A DNA stretch of 64,000 nt from Trichopria drosophilae (Eukaryota; Arthropoda; Insecta; Hymenoptera; Diapriidae). The stretch lies in the NCBI GenBank assembly GCA_030407085.1, contig CM059587.1, positions 37,421,001-37,485,000 of the forward strand. The letters are read 5' to 3'. Made by a program: the position numbers and the translations under genes. Shown in pieces: positions 47,899 through 60,479 of this stretch (the first letter of the stretch is position 1; every line of letters starts with the position of its first letter). The notes beneath the pieces were generated by a model. The model saw only the letters and a program-made list of their open reading frames with translations. It ran no database searches and was not told the DNA's origin.

Positions 47899-50109
47899 AA
47901 TTTTCCTCGTGAAACACATTTAATTAATAATTTAAAAAGATCTACATTTAAAATTGAACTATACTACCACCACGTCCTCGTCGTTGGTTCTGTGTTACGC
48001 ACAGAGTGGTAAACTAATAAATTAAAGCAATAAATAGTAATCATAAATCTTATATTTTTCGAAAATAGTAATTTTACATTTTCTCAAAAACGAAATCAGC
48101 TATGATTTAAGTACAAACGGTTTTATGATCTTGAATGACGTACCAATCATGTCCTGATATCAGTTTTCATCGTTATTTTAGTTTAACCGAAATATTCATG
48201 AAACACCCTGTGGCCTTAGTGCTAAATCAGTCGTTATAAGATCAACAGGATGATCGAAACTATTTTGTAAATGGAAACTCTAGATAGGCGGATAAATCAG
48301 TACTTCTTCCTTATGCAGTGCAGTGGTACCCAGGAGGGCAACGGACAGAGTCAAAAAGTCTTAACTTACTTTAGCTGCTACTGGGCGCCAATTGTGAAAA
48401 TTGTATTTCAGTTATACTTATGACACATGTTTCCTATTGTGAAACGATTCGACGCATAAAACTCTACAATAATAAATTGTCCTTAATAAAAATATCTTGC
48501 TTTATATTTATAACTTACACTAAAATTATATATCTAAAAAAGTTGAAGAAGGTAAAAAAGTAAGTGATGGATCGTAACTTATCGCAGCCTCCTCGTGGCA
48601 CACTCTGTGATCGCCATTTAATCATCAGCTAAGAGCGATAATTTTTTGTATCGAAACTTTGATCAGACGAGGACAAATAAATGAAGTCCTCTAAGGACTA
48701 TTATTCATCTGTTTTATATTTTCCATTTACACCATTTTAAATTTTAATATGTCAACTTCAGATCTGTTAAATTATTACGTCTCTAACCACAAAGGATTTT
48801 CCGCTTTTCCACTCCTCCATTTTTTAACAATCATTTTGAAACTTAATATTTAAACCACAGATTTTGAGACTCCAAAACCTCCTATCTGACGTGTTGATGC
48901 GAGTCTATTACTGGTGCTTTTATCATTGGTTTGCGTATACACAAAATTATCTTCTTATCTCCTGAAGCTATTGTTTAACATAATATTATTAATCTGTGAA
49001 TTGTACTTATCACCCGTTCAAACCCTAAATCTGTTCAGGTTTTTCTGTGATTATGTTCGATTTTTATAGTTCGTCAGAAAAACGACTTGAGTGGTTTTTC
49101 TTGAATGAAATTTTCTAAAGTAATTAATTATACTAATTTAATGGAGCATTTTCTACAATGCTTCCATACCGATATTTTAAGGGGGTTCTAAAGTGGTCCG
49201 CCGATAAGGCAGGAAATTTCACTAAAAAACGTAAATTAAAGATAACTGAATAAAATTGTCAAAATTCGGGCTCTGGAGAGGTAATTCTAATTACTATAGA
49301 CAGTTTCCTAGAAACTACCAAAGACATTAATTGAAAACTGACCGAGAATTTTCCGAAATAAATGATTTTTAGAACTACAGAAACGTATGTAAAATTAAGG
49401 AAAATTCAAGACAGAAAATTAGGGGATACTTTTTTTTTAGTTCTTTTACAACGGGTTATTTTTTATGAAGTTCTACAATTATTATTTTCCAAAAATATGT
49501 TTGACATGCACATGTTTCGAAATAAAAGTTTAAACAATTTATGAGCGGATTATACAATTTTAATTTCGTCATTTTTTATTATGTCACTTGAAGCTCTTTC
49601 GATATACAATCACTGTAGAAAAGGTTTAATTTGTTTATTTTAAGCTATGAACATGTTTACTTTATTGTTCATGATTTTAGGCTAGAACCTCAGGAAATGA
49701 CAAGCCTTAGCCTTCAGCGTACGACCGAAAAAATGTTGGAGCTGGATTATTTTTCTACCCTCCTTAAACTGGCAACATGATGGCCTCTAAATTATATGGA
49801 TTTACATAGCATCCAGGGGACTTACTTTTTTTTATTGATAACATTAAAATCATTGTCCACACTTAATGAATTTTAGTCCTAAAATTTAACTTCCCTGACT
49901 GATAATGAATACTTCTATTTTTAAGAACATTAAATTAGTTTTTATTCTGGCCTTTTTTGAGAAAAACGTTTACAAAATTGTAAAACTTAATTTTAAAATC
50001 TATAGAATCCATATGCAAGTAAATGTTGTATTTTTTATTTTTCGGGAAAATGAACAACCTACGATATAATTTTCGAATTACGTAATGAAAAAATTCTATT
50101 TTTGTGTGT
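47899..50109. other. AT-rich spacer
   Basis: No gene is supported. AATAAA words around 48020 may belong to the end of the decayed transposon gene. The rest shows no frame above about 60 codons and no clear repeat. Confidence 0.4.
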
Positions 50110-50655
50110 GCTATAAGTTAGAGGTTACAAGTATTGTATGTATTTTCACCGATTTTCCTAAAATTTGGATATTGTGTAGTATATGAAAACTTAAGGGTCG
50201 TATTTTTTTATCGGCGGTAAAACGCTTTTAGGGCTAAAACAGCCCCCACAATCGTTAATATAACCGAAAAATTGCGATATCTTCACTAATAAGACGAATT
50301 AAATTGGATTTAGGAGTAGACTACTCCTAAAATTAATGAATAAAAAAATTGGTTTTGATCTCAGCAAATTTCGGGGTTACTTACCCCTACTCCCCCCCCC
50401 CCCCCCATTTCCAACTTATCTAGCCTGATTTCTGTTTATATGATTTTAGACTGGAAATCAATCAAATCTTTTCACTATAGTTTCAAAGATATATCAATTT
50501 CTCTATTGTTTTGGTGGGAATTTTAAAGTCCCTGAAACGTTTTATCGTCGATTTAAAAAAAACGTGTCTTCTAGTTTTTCGTATACTATATAATATCCAA
50601 ATTTCTGAAAAATCGGTGTATTTATCCTTTGCCTCAACAAATAAAAAAACGTGAA
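50110..50655. repeat. Foldback element with long inverted arms and C15 at the axis
   Basis: The left arm (about 50110-50290) and right arm (about 50475-50655) are reverse complements with moderate divergence. Anchors are ACCGATTTTCCTAAAATTTG (50148) against the inverted copy ending at 50617, and TCGGCGGTAAAACG (50211) against CGTTTTATCGTCGA (ending 50551). The axis falls near 50382, next to a run of 15 C (50392-50406). No frame is present. It is a long-TIR MITE or foldback element. Confidence 0.65.
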
Positions 50656-53328
50656 TAAACTTTCCGCTTAAGAATGAGTCAGAAATTTTTAAATATATTT
50701 CGTATAACTTATTAAAGATACGTTTGATAGAGTATATCTAATCGTTGCACGATACTTGAGTTGTTATAATAAAATTAACTCATGTGACACTTATTCTAGT
50801 AAAGAATGTATAAATCCTTTCAACGAGATCATTATATTGCTTGAGATTATTTATTAGATAAAGTGAATTGCGAAACATTTGTTCATTGTTTATTAGAAGC
50901 AGTGAACATTGATGCGAAATTAACATAAATAAATTAACCCTTTTCTATTGTTCTTGCATATCGAAAGAGCTTAAAGTGACACCTTATGAAATTAAAAATG
51001 TAGAATCTGTTTATAAGTCGTTTTATTTCTAAACATGCGCTTGAGAAAGATTTGGAAGTTAATAATTGTGGTACAACTTTATAAAAAGTAAACCATTGAA
51101 AATAACTAGACCTATTTTAGTATTTTTCTAGTTTCACAATTATCTTACGATCACTTTGTTTAATTTATTATTTATTATACTAGACAATTATATTTAAAGT
51201 GATAAATATTAATTTTAATCATTTTTTTTAGAAAAAAAAACTACTTTTTCCCCTTTATATCAATGACAGATCGTAGAATGTTTTAATTCAAAAAGGGATT
51301 TTTGGTAGTTATTCAATTTTACTATAAAATACGAAATTTGAATGACGGCGTTTATAAAAAAAATGTTCGGTAATTTTAAAACTTTCCAACTTGAAATCTC
51401 TAATGAATATGTATAAGATTTAAAATTGCCTTTTCGTTCACTAATTGTGTCGTCTACACAATTCTTTAAATTTTAAGAGAAATACGGAAATTGTTTCACT
51501 TTTTTCTGTATGAAAAAATGTTCAAAAGTAAACTGTATTAATATTACTACATTTTGTATATCTTTGAAAAACTGTAACAGGTAGAAATACGCACCAAATT
51601 CACAAAACTTATAATTCTACATATTTTTACCTCCGTATACGATAGAAAGACGCGTTAATTAAAACAAATATACGCGAAATAAGTAAGCAAACAATTAAGT
51701 TTTTGAAAATAGCGTTAAAAATATTTCTTGGTACGAGTTTGAACGCAAATCGTTGTTCTATTATTTCGTCTTCCTATGCATGATTTTATAATAATAATAT
51801 TTTTTAAATTAATGGCAGCAAATTTATTAATTCAACAAGAAGAAAAATTAATTCAACTATTTTATATAAAGTAAAAACAAAACATCTTCCTAAACAAAAC
51901 CATTAATATGCTGTTTTTTTACGTATTTTGTGTCTTGATTAGGAATTCAACAAAAATCGCGATTTTTTGTTGTTTCTATTTTATTCAGACCGTCGTTTTT
52001 ATGGAACAAAAATCGTGAAATCTTTTTTTACTATAAAGGACAATAAAACTATTAACAACAAACTTTCGTCATCGATTATTATTTACTCAGATGTAAAACC
52101 TATAATTTCTTTCATAAAGGTATTTCTTACAACAAATGCACAAAAGTTACTGGATTATATTCCCCAGTTTGTACAAACAAGCATCAAGAATGTATTAATA
52201 ATTTAAAACTGAATTTACTATACTTAAAATTTAAGGATACTATAGAACAAAAACAGATTTAAAATGACACAAATGTTCCAGAAAAACAAACTTAATAGAT
52301 AACGATGTTCTCAAAAATGGCTTATTAGCTTGACGGTGCTTTGAAAGGTATACCCTATTTCCAGGACAAAAACTGACACCGTGTTACCTGTCCACACTCT
52401 TGAATGACTGAAGATATTGTTTGTGATTTGCCCTTTTCCACGGTCATTTCTGAGATATACATCGCTCATCAGTCATTCTTTTAGGTCAGACTTTCCGTAA
52501 GATGCAAATAACATCCATTGAAGTGCAACAAAGTAAAAGTAGTTTTATGATGCAATTCTAAATGCAGTTTTCCTTCACAAAATCAGATTCACCTGTTGTA
52601 ATTAATTCCCTGTCCCTTAAACAGTTGTATTAATCGAGGTCGATAATAATAACGAAACAGTCCTCATGATGTTGAGTCACAGTATCGCGAGAAATTGATA
52701 TTGTGCATTTTTCTTGATCGTTTGCACCGAAAGAGCGCAATTTTATCCGAAGGTTGAAGTTGTCGCATCATAATCGTACCGGCTTCGGATCTTGTTTTAA
52801 TCATAATTCGAAAAATGAAAGCATAGAAAACATTGAATTTAGGTTAATGCACTACTTTTAACATTTTCAGATTTGGTCAAAATACTACAGAAAATAATGA
52901 ATGATGCAAATTGAAAAATCCAGTAACTACATTTTGTAAATGTACACATGTTTATGATTTGCATTGAGAGACGTATAATCTGAAGTAGGCAAAAAACTGA
53001 CGCGTTACCTTGTATTTGCATCAACAACTATGTCGAGGTACTTTACCTTTTTGTAACTAATTGCGGTTCGCTGGCTTTTAATATTTAGGTAACATATAGT
53101 ACTTATTTATAAGTATGAAATTTCATTATATGTATAAAAAAATTTCGCAGGCCTCCTTTTTTATGTTTGTAAGTGTTTGTCACTATTTTCGACCGCTAAA
53201 CATAAATAACAAGTTTGACATAAAGAAAATGATTATTTTATTTTGTGTTATGTATTCCTTTATATTGGTAGCACCTCCCAATAGTTTGTACTTAAATATT
53301 GCTATTTGCATCTTTGAAATAATGTGTA
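50656..53328. other. AT-rich spacer
   Basis: No gene is supported. The frame at 51967-52206 is the longest, but its peptide (K/I/F/T-rich) has no recognisable motif. Confidence 0.4.
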
Positions 53329-54665
53329 CACTACCGGCAAAAATTTGGTGAACGCTATGACTTTTCGTGCTCGCCAAAAAATGAGTCTGGATATCCAAAT
53401 CCATTGAAGACAGTGAAAACACGTATAAAACATGTTTTGAAGTACATAGACATGTAGCTTTAAACTGGTGCAATTATTTTTATTTTATACATTATTATTC
53501 TCTTTATAGTTGAATTTTGTAACGTTTTTCTTCTGACTTTAAATTCTGACAAAATGTTTAGTAAATTTTTCTGTATATTGCCGATTTTTGTGAAAATACT
53601 ATAATGTAAGACCTTTGGAATCGTTTTTGGAAAATTCACTATGTTTTTTCGTTCCAGAGTTATGATTTTGAAAATGTTCAATTTTACTCGTTCAGACAAA
53701 AGTTCGTGAACATGCAGTTTATTCGTGTTTTGTGAACCGTAATAAATTATACTTTTCTTTCAGATATGATAGAAAATATTAAAATTTATTAAAAAATACA
53801 ATTATCAAAACTAAAATTTATATTGATTCGATTATATCAAACAAGTATTATTAATATATAACATGTTAGATAACATGCGTATATTACCAACATTTAAATA
53901 TATAAATTATAGAGTTCAAATAACAGGATTGGAATAATAAAATTATTTTAATAAGTTACTGATTTTCGGATCTGATGTTTCATGAAATTTTTCAGTTTCA
54001 TGAAGTTTTGGACGTTTTGGTCACCATGCCCATTCTCTTCAGGAATAAATTTAAATTTAGAAAAACACAGCTAAGATGTCAGGTATTAACTTTTTAACCA
54101 ACTTTTCATTTTTCTAAATTGAGTTCTGTTAAGGATGAACAAGGCTATTTTATCTAGTATCTCTTCTATGAAATTCCCGAAATCAATAACATATGTGTTG
54201 AATACGTACTAATGAAATCAATATAAATATTATTTTCGAAAAAACCTGACAAATTAATATATTTATATCGGTTATTTACATAATTTGCAACTGGTACATT
54301 TTAGAGAGGGTGTACGAGTGTTTTTAATTAATTTTAGTACTTTTTATCGTCTGTGAAAAAAAAGAATTATTGCAGATTCACGAAACACAAATAAACTGTA
54401 TATAGTATATTTATGAAAACGAACTTTTGGCTGTTTTTTATAAGAATTCCGACTGAAAAAGTATAACCGACAATTTTCAAAACATTGTAACTCAAGAAAA
54501 TAAAATAGCATATCTAATTTTTAGGCAATTTTCCAATATCTTAATAATTTTAATAATTGTAATTGATGGTAATATCTAAGTTGACATTTATTTTTGAGAA
54601 TAAAAGAAACACAAAGATAGAAAAAGATCTTATCTTCAGAAGCAAAACACGAAATTTTGCTACTG
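53329..54665. mobile_element. Degenerate Tc1-like element with long inverted repeats
   Basis: The left end CACTACCGGCAAAAATTTGG follows TA (53327-53328). The right end, read inverted, is CAGTAGCAAAATTTCGTG and is followed by TA (54666-54667). The inner portions also match in inverted orientation: CAAAAGTTCGTGAACATGC.. and GTTTATTCGTGTTTTGTG (53696-53743) against the complement of 54369-54432, and GAGTTATGATTTTGAAAATG (53656) against the complement near 54480-54495. Ends and TA flanks fit Tc1-like transposons with long inverted repeats. No transposase frame is left in the centre, so it is non-autonomous or internally deleted. Confidence 0.5.
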
Positions 54666-54667
54666 TA

Positions 54668-56879
54668 ATCGGTATTTTTTTAAAACATGAAATAATAAAT
54701 AATTTATTACAATAGTAGCTCATAAGCGGTCGAAAAGGAAATTAATAATTTTTTACTTAACACATTTCTTAATAAACAACTGAAAAAATCGTCAAATGAG
54801 TTACTTGAACGCGAAAAAAGTGCTATTAAAAAATATAACGGCCCTTTAAAAATTCTTAAAACGATATTTTATTAATTTATTAATAATAATGGATAATAAT
54901 TTTTATGATGAGAGCAGACAATAATAGTTTGATATTTATTTCTTAAATAAAAATTACCAAACGCTAATATTACTTTAAGTATTTTACCTACTAAGATAAA
55001 TAATATACAAATTAGAAGACATTTTTTAGTTGCATGGAAAATTACTTTCACTGAGCAAATTTTTGTTTAAAACTGAATAGTTGGTCACCTGCATGATATT
55101 TATTTATTTTTTCATCCGCATTCAACAGCCAACAATATTATCTTATCGTCCTTTGTATATAAAAAGTTTATTACTACTGGAAAAAATATTTCCTTTCTAT
55201 TTGTAATAAACTCTTTTATTTATTGTTATCTAATTTATTGTATTATATTTCAAGAAAAAATATGTATAATGTGATGAATCAATGAAGTAAATTCAAATTA
55301 TGGAGAAATATTGGAAATTGTAGCTGCTATTTACGTAACGCTTTCTCCCGATATACGTTTGTCACTTTCAAAATTTGATTTATCACTGGCAATCCTTCGA
55401 ATTATCCAATGAATTCGAGTTGGTTATTATAAATATCCTTATATGATCGGCCAACGACAACGAATGAACACAATTAATACACGTCTGGATCAATATACAC
55501 GAATTCTCTTGATGAAAGTCAAACTAAGACGACATTTTGCTCAATATTCTCCATTAGTAATTGAACTTCGAACACGGATAAGATTGAAGAAATAATTTTA
55601 ATCATTTTATTAAAGTCATCTCTGTTAGAAATTGCGTCAAAATATTGGAAAGTTTTGGGTTAATAAACTTGTTTACCGTCCAGTTGGTAGGTAATAAATA
55701 TGGCCAATAATAAATGTAACAATTTCGTGGATAGATTTTTTCGGCTCAGCTTCTGGATAGAATTGTACTGCAAATATTTAAATGGTATTCATTTTTTTGA
55801 GTGCTTTAAATTTAAAACTAATTTCTGAAATTACGAATGCAAAAAGTTACATAAATCCAATAATAATTATTGATAATTACAGGAATGCACTAAAGTTTTA
55901 ATTGTGTATTAAAGCTGTGCATTAGAATATTTTAATTATGATGTTTTTTAATTTGATTTCATGCAATTTAATTTTATCTAATATTTCCAAAAAATATACT
56001 TAAATAATTCAAAATCTCTAGTTCGTAGTAATAGATGCATGGATGATTCCACGTGAAACTATCAGTTGAAAAAAACCGATATCACCAATTTTGTTCCCCA
56101 TTTTTTATGAGAAAAGACTTCAGTTAAAATTTGAGCCAAAAATGTTTAATGCAAGCTACAATTTTTTGAGATTTGTTTGCATTTTGTTGCTAGTAAAAAA
56201 TAAACACGTTCGTATTTTCTTTGTTTATTTGATATTTTAGGACGTCACAGCATTTCGGAAATTTTTCAAGATGGAAAAAAAATAAAAGTTAATTTCTTGC
56301 TTTTTATCGGCGTAATCGTCAAAATAAGTTTTTCGAAAAAAAACGCAAATATTTAGAAAACGTTATTTCTTAAAAATCTGAAAACATTACACCTAATTGG
56401 TACGATCAAGACCTACTTTTGTATAAAGTTTCATATAGTTCTTTGCAGTAGTTTTTTATGGAGGAATAACAAATTTCCACATTTATTTTTTAATATTTTG
56501 TAATTTTCAGCGATTTTCTTGAGTAGGTTTGTGATTTTTTAAATTAAACAAGTACCCACTCATCGTGTTCATGAAACAATTTATTTAGATTTTTTTCAGG
56601 TCTTTGTTCTTCAAATTATTATAAAATTTACGTATAAAAGCTTTATTTATATTTCAGAAAAGAGGTTTTGCGAAAACGTATTTATTGTACTTGTTAATTG
56701 TACATATAATACACAGATTACACGTAAAAAATGTTTTGATGTTGGAAATTTTACGTAATTTAAAATGAATTATTTTGTTTCCATCGATACACAGAAATTA
56801 GAAGAAGTTATCAAATTACGTCTAAAATTTTGCACCGAATAAGGTGAAGCTTAAGTTTAAATTAGACAATTTTTTTTAA
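54668..56879. other. AT-rich spacer
   Basis: I see no gene, RNA or defined repeat in this stretch. Confidence 0.4.
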
Positions 56880-57190
56880 ATTCAAATCCATGTTTATGTT
56901 TAAAATATTGCCTTAATGTTGGAAACAAATAATTTTTAGTCAACACTCGGGTTTGACATAACCTTGGTACCATCAAACAGAAAACACTCTCTTTTGAGGC
57001 ACAATATCGTTTGAAAGTTTTTCTCTAAGAAAGTGAGACTTCAAGACTAAGTGTTAACTTCGTTTGAGAAATTTAGCACAATTTCGAAGTTAAATTAAAC
57101 CTTACACGACGCTAAACGCCACAATTTTCACAGAAAAAAGTCTTAATTTAAGATCGTTAACAACATACACTTAAGACGTAACAAAACAAG
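56880..57190. repeat. Diverged relative of the 5.0-kb MITE family
   Basis: TTTAAAATATTGCCTTAATGTTGGAAAC, then TTTTTAGTCAACACTC and TTTTCTCTAAG, occur in the same order as in 5055-5175. The far side, CTTAATTTAAGAT...GACGTAACA, parallels 5261-5278. The ends are too diverged to place exactly. Confidence 0.45.
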
Positions 57191-59689
57191 TCTGGTTAGA
57201 AAAGGACACGCTTATGCGCATTGGCTAAATTTAAACAAATTCAATTTGTAACAAATTGAAGTATCTTTCCATGGAAAGATTTATTTCCTTCTGAAGTGAA
57301 TATTTTTTTGATTCAAAAAACTACAAGTAATTCAATTCAAGAGAAATTTTTTGATTTCATTTTTTGTTTGTTTAAAGTCTGAAACGTCGACATTTCATAA
57401 CAAACTATAGGCTAATTTATTAATCATGTCAACCTTACTCACTATGTATCTTATTTTCAAAATTAACAACGGCGAATCCAATATGTCCGAAAGTAATTTT
57501 GAAAAATCGTAATATTTTCTAATATTTGGTATATATAGGGATTTTAGAGGAAGTTGATGTCACATCGATTCCAAATTTTAAAGTTCAGAATAACAAAGCT
57601 TAAAACGGACAAAGGTTAAAAAAATTACCCAATTTAATTTCGGAAAACATTCTTGGAAGCTGTATAGGTATATGTAAAGACAATTTATTAACTTTAAATA
57701 ATCCTCCGCAATAGGAATAGGAATAGGATTTAATGGTCGATTCTGATACTGGTGACCTTCCTCAATATTTTCATGAAGGAAATAACAAAATTGTTAGGGT
57801 CGTATTTTTTTATGTTGACTTTGTGCAATAAAATTAGAAAATTCATCAAATTACGAAGTATAACGTATGATTAAATAATCCGAAATGCGGGTTTCTTGGT
57901 AATTCTGGTACTAGTGACCGTCTTTGAAAATCTCCATAAAAAAAAATAAAAAAATCGTTCGGACCATTTTTTAAGAGGTCACTTTTTGCAGTAAAAGTAG
58001 AAAATTACTAAAATTACTAAACTACTTATTTTAGTATTTTTTTTTATATTTACTTAAAATATACGTTATATGGTATACTTCGTAATTTCATTAATTTTCA
58101 AATTATTCTAATAGATTTACTTCAACCACAGTGAATCGAACATTTTGAATTTTGAAAATCTTTAGCCATATTTCGAATCAGCGACATTAAAAACTGTTAT
58201 ATGCTAAATATCAGCAATGAGTAATCGTTTCTTTAAACTTTTGTCGGCCATTGTGGATCCGCCACTTTTAATTTTTGAAAGTCTGGTACCTGTTCGTAAA
58301 CAGCAACCTCAATAACCTCTATATTCCAAATGTCAAATACTTACAGCTATTATTTCGTTCTGGCATGAACTTCTTTGGAAAAATATGCTTTTAAAGTACT
58401 AATTTGTTATTAACAATCATAATTTTAAAAAATTATTCAATATTTTAACGCTTACTTAATCTTATAAGGTCTTAAGAAGAGCAAAAACAAAAAAGAAACA
58501 AAAAACCGATGAGGAAATGCCGATAAATGTTGATAAATCTGGAGGGTCAAACAGGGATAAAAGCTATTTTCAAATACTAAAAACATGATTTTATGTACAA
58601 ATGTCGACTTAACTTAAAACAAGTAGTGCTATAGCATATATATAGTACACTCAAATTAAGATACAAACGATGAAGAATTTCATACTTTGAGATGTAGTGC
58701 TCATACAGAGACTACCTTTTTCACTTGTTAATTTTATTTATAAATAATACATTTCCCAGTATTTATAAATTTTGTTGCCTAATATCTTAAAAGCAGTGTA
58801 TAATTTAATATCACTATTATTCACAATTGATTTTTTGCATACGCGTCATGAATAAACAAATAGAAAAAATACAGGCGGACGAATTTGAAGTCAATGTTAA
58901 CGAATAAAATGTACGGAACTACTATGATAATATCCGTGCATATGTTGAAATTTCTAAATTTAAGGACATATTCCCTAATCACTAAAATTATAAAAAATGC
59001 GAGTTACAAATTCCAACTATTTATATACAAAGAAAAATGTCTTTTTCAAAAGGTTTTAATGTAAATATATTAACCACTTTTTCTGATGAATATGTGTTCA
59101 TATCAATAAATGTTTTATTTGCTTATGGAATCGATTTCGATGATTAAAAAGCTTCACTAAGTAATGTCTTTTGTTTACGGTTTAAATTAATATTTTATTC
59201 ACCACTGTATTTTCAGCGATGGAGAGTTTCTCAATTCCGCCATTCTTCACCCATTGTTTCGTGCAAAGTTCCTTCAACTATTTTCATACATTTTAAACTT
59301 TAAAATGTAATTTATCGATATATCGTACAAATTAAAGTATTGCATCAGATTCTTACGTTAATTTGGAAATTTAAAAAATTCTGTGGCTTGCAACACGTTT
59401 CAATCTAAAATCTTTATCAACATTGTTTATCGACTTCTAAGTATTAAATTCCGTAATACACGATGTAATCAAATAGCGAAGTAAACACATAGAGAGTGAA
59501 ATTTAGTTTCACCGAGAAATTAAATATGAAGACTTGATTAAACAACGAATCGACACTCTCAGAGAAATTATGCAGCAAATTCTAATTAAAACTTTGTAAA
59601 CTGGTGTTTATTTTTGTGAATAGCTATTATAAGATTAGTATATATTTCTATTTTACTAAATAACAATATATGTCAACATCTTCGCGAGT
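57191..59689. other. AT-rich spacer with a weak direct repeat
   Basis: No gene is supported. ATTCTGATACTGGTGACC (about 57740) and ATTCTGGTACTAGTGACC (about 57902) begin two diverged units with a period of about 162 bp that share AAAATTAGAAAATT-type words further on. (AGGAAT)n-like sequence lies at about 57711-57728. Confidence 0.4.
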
Positions 59690-59839
59690 TTACCTAGTCA
59701 AGTAGAATTGAAGGTCAGTCTGTAAAACAACTTTTTTAAGTTGTGGCTCGCTTTTTGGCAATGTACACGGTCGCTTGATCTGTATATGTTTTATTATTTT
59801 GTTGGCCAATAAAGACAATTTATTATTATTATTATTAAT
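59690..59839 (+). mobile_element. LINE 3' end with TTA-repeat tail (plus strand)
   Basis: GGTCAGTCTGTAAAACAAC, a small stem-loop (CAACTT/AAGTTG), then GGCCAATAAAGAC and a (TTA)n tail (59820-59839). Order and sequence match the minus-strand copy at 13864-13975, so both come from one non-LTR retrotransposon family. The coding part is absent; the 5' truncation point cannot be placed. Confidence 0.65.
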
Positions 59840-60228
59840 ATGGTAGTCTTCAATTTCAATATTACAATTTTTCTTAGCGCATGGAGAAAACGAGATATAC
59901 AGGATTAACATAAAGATATTTAAACATTAGCAAATTAAAAATGATTTTCCATTTATAATGTAAATCAATTAAAATAAATTAAATTATGACTTGCTATCTT
60001 CAAAACGTGTTATTAATCTTATAAATGTATTTTAATATCTTCAGATATTAAGCTAGGAGCAGATTTGATACGTAATTTCTACAGATTTTTAATATCGCGA
60101 ATACAGAAATCCCTCCCAATATTAGCTTATTCCATTTCTTCTGTACTTTACTATCCCCTCCCCCCCTAATTGTAGCCGAATGAGGAATCGACATTTCCCC
60201 CCTCAATCCGCACATGTAATGAGAGAAT

Positions 60229-60479
60229 GCGCATGCGTGGATTAGATGCGTAAAGCAGTAAGTTACCCCTTATTTTAAGTTTTCTAGTTATAGAATATGG
60301 CACATCCTTCCATTATTTTAAGGTTTCTTATCACACTTGCTAATGCGAGGGAGACAACAATAAAAAAACTTAAAATAGTGGAAGGCGATAACTTAAAATA
60401 TAGGAAGAATTTAAAATAAGGGAAGACCCATTATACGTAGCTGTCAGATAAAGTTCAAGCGATGCAATCCGCATGCGTC
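60229..60479. repeat. Foldback element of TTCC-TATTTTAAG words
   Basis: The ends GCGCATGCGTGGATT (60229-60243) and AATCCGCATGCGTC (60466-60479) are inverted copies. Inside, CCTTATTTTAAG-type words point inward from both sides (60267-60279 and the complement near 60411-60423), with further copies near 60319-60333 and 60367-60400. A transcript would form a long hairpin centred near 60354. The element is non-coding. Confidence 0.55.
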
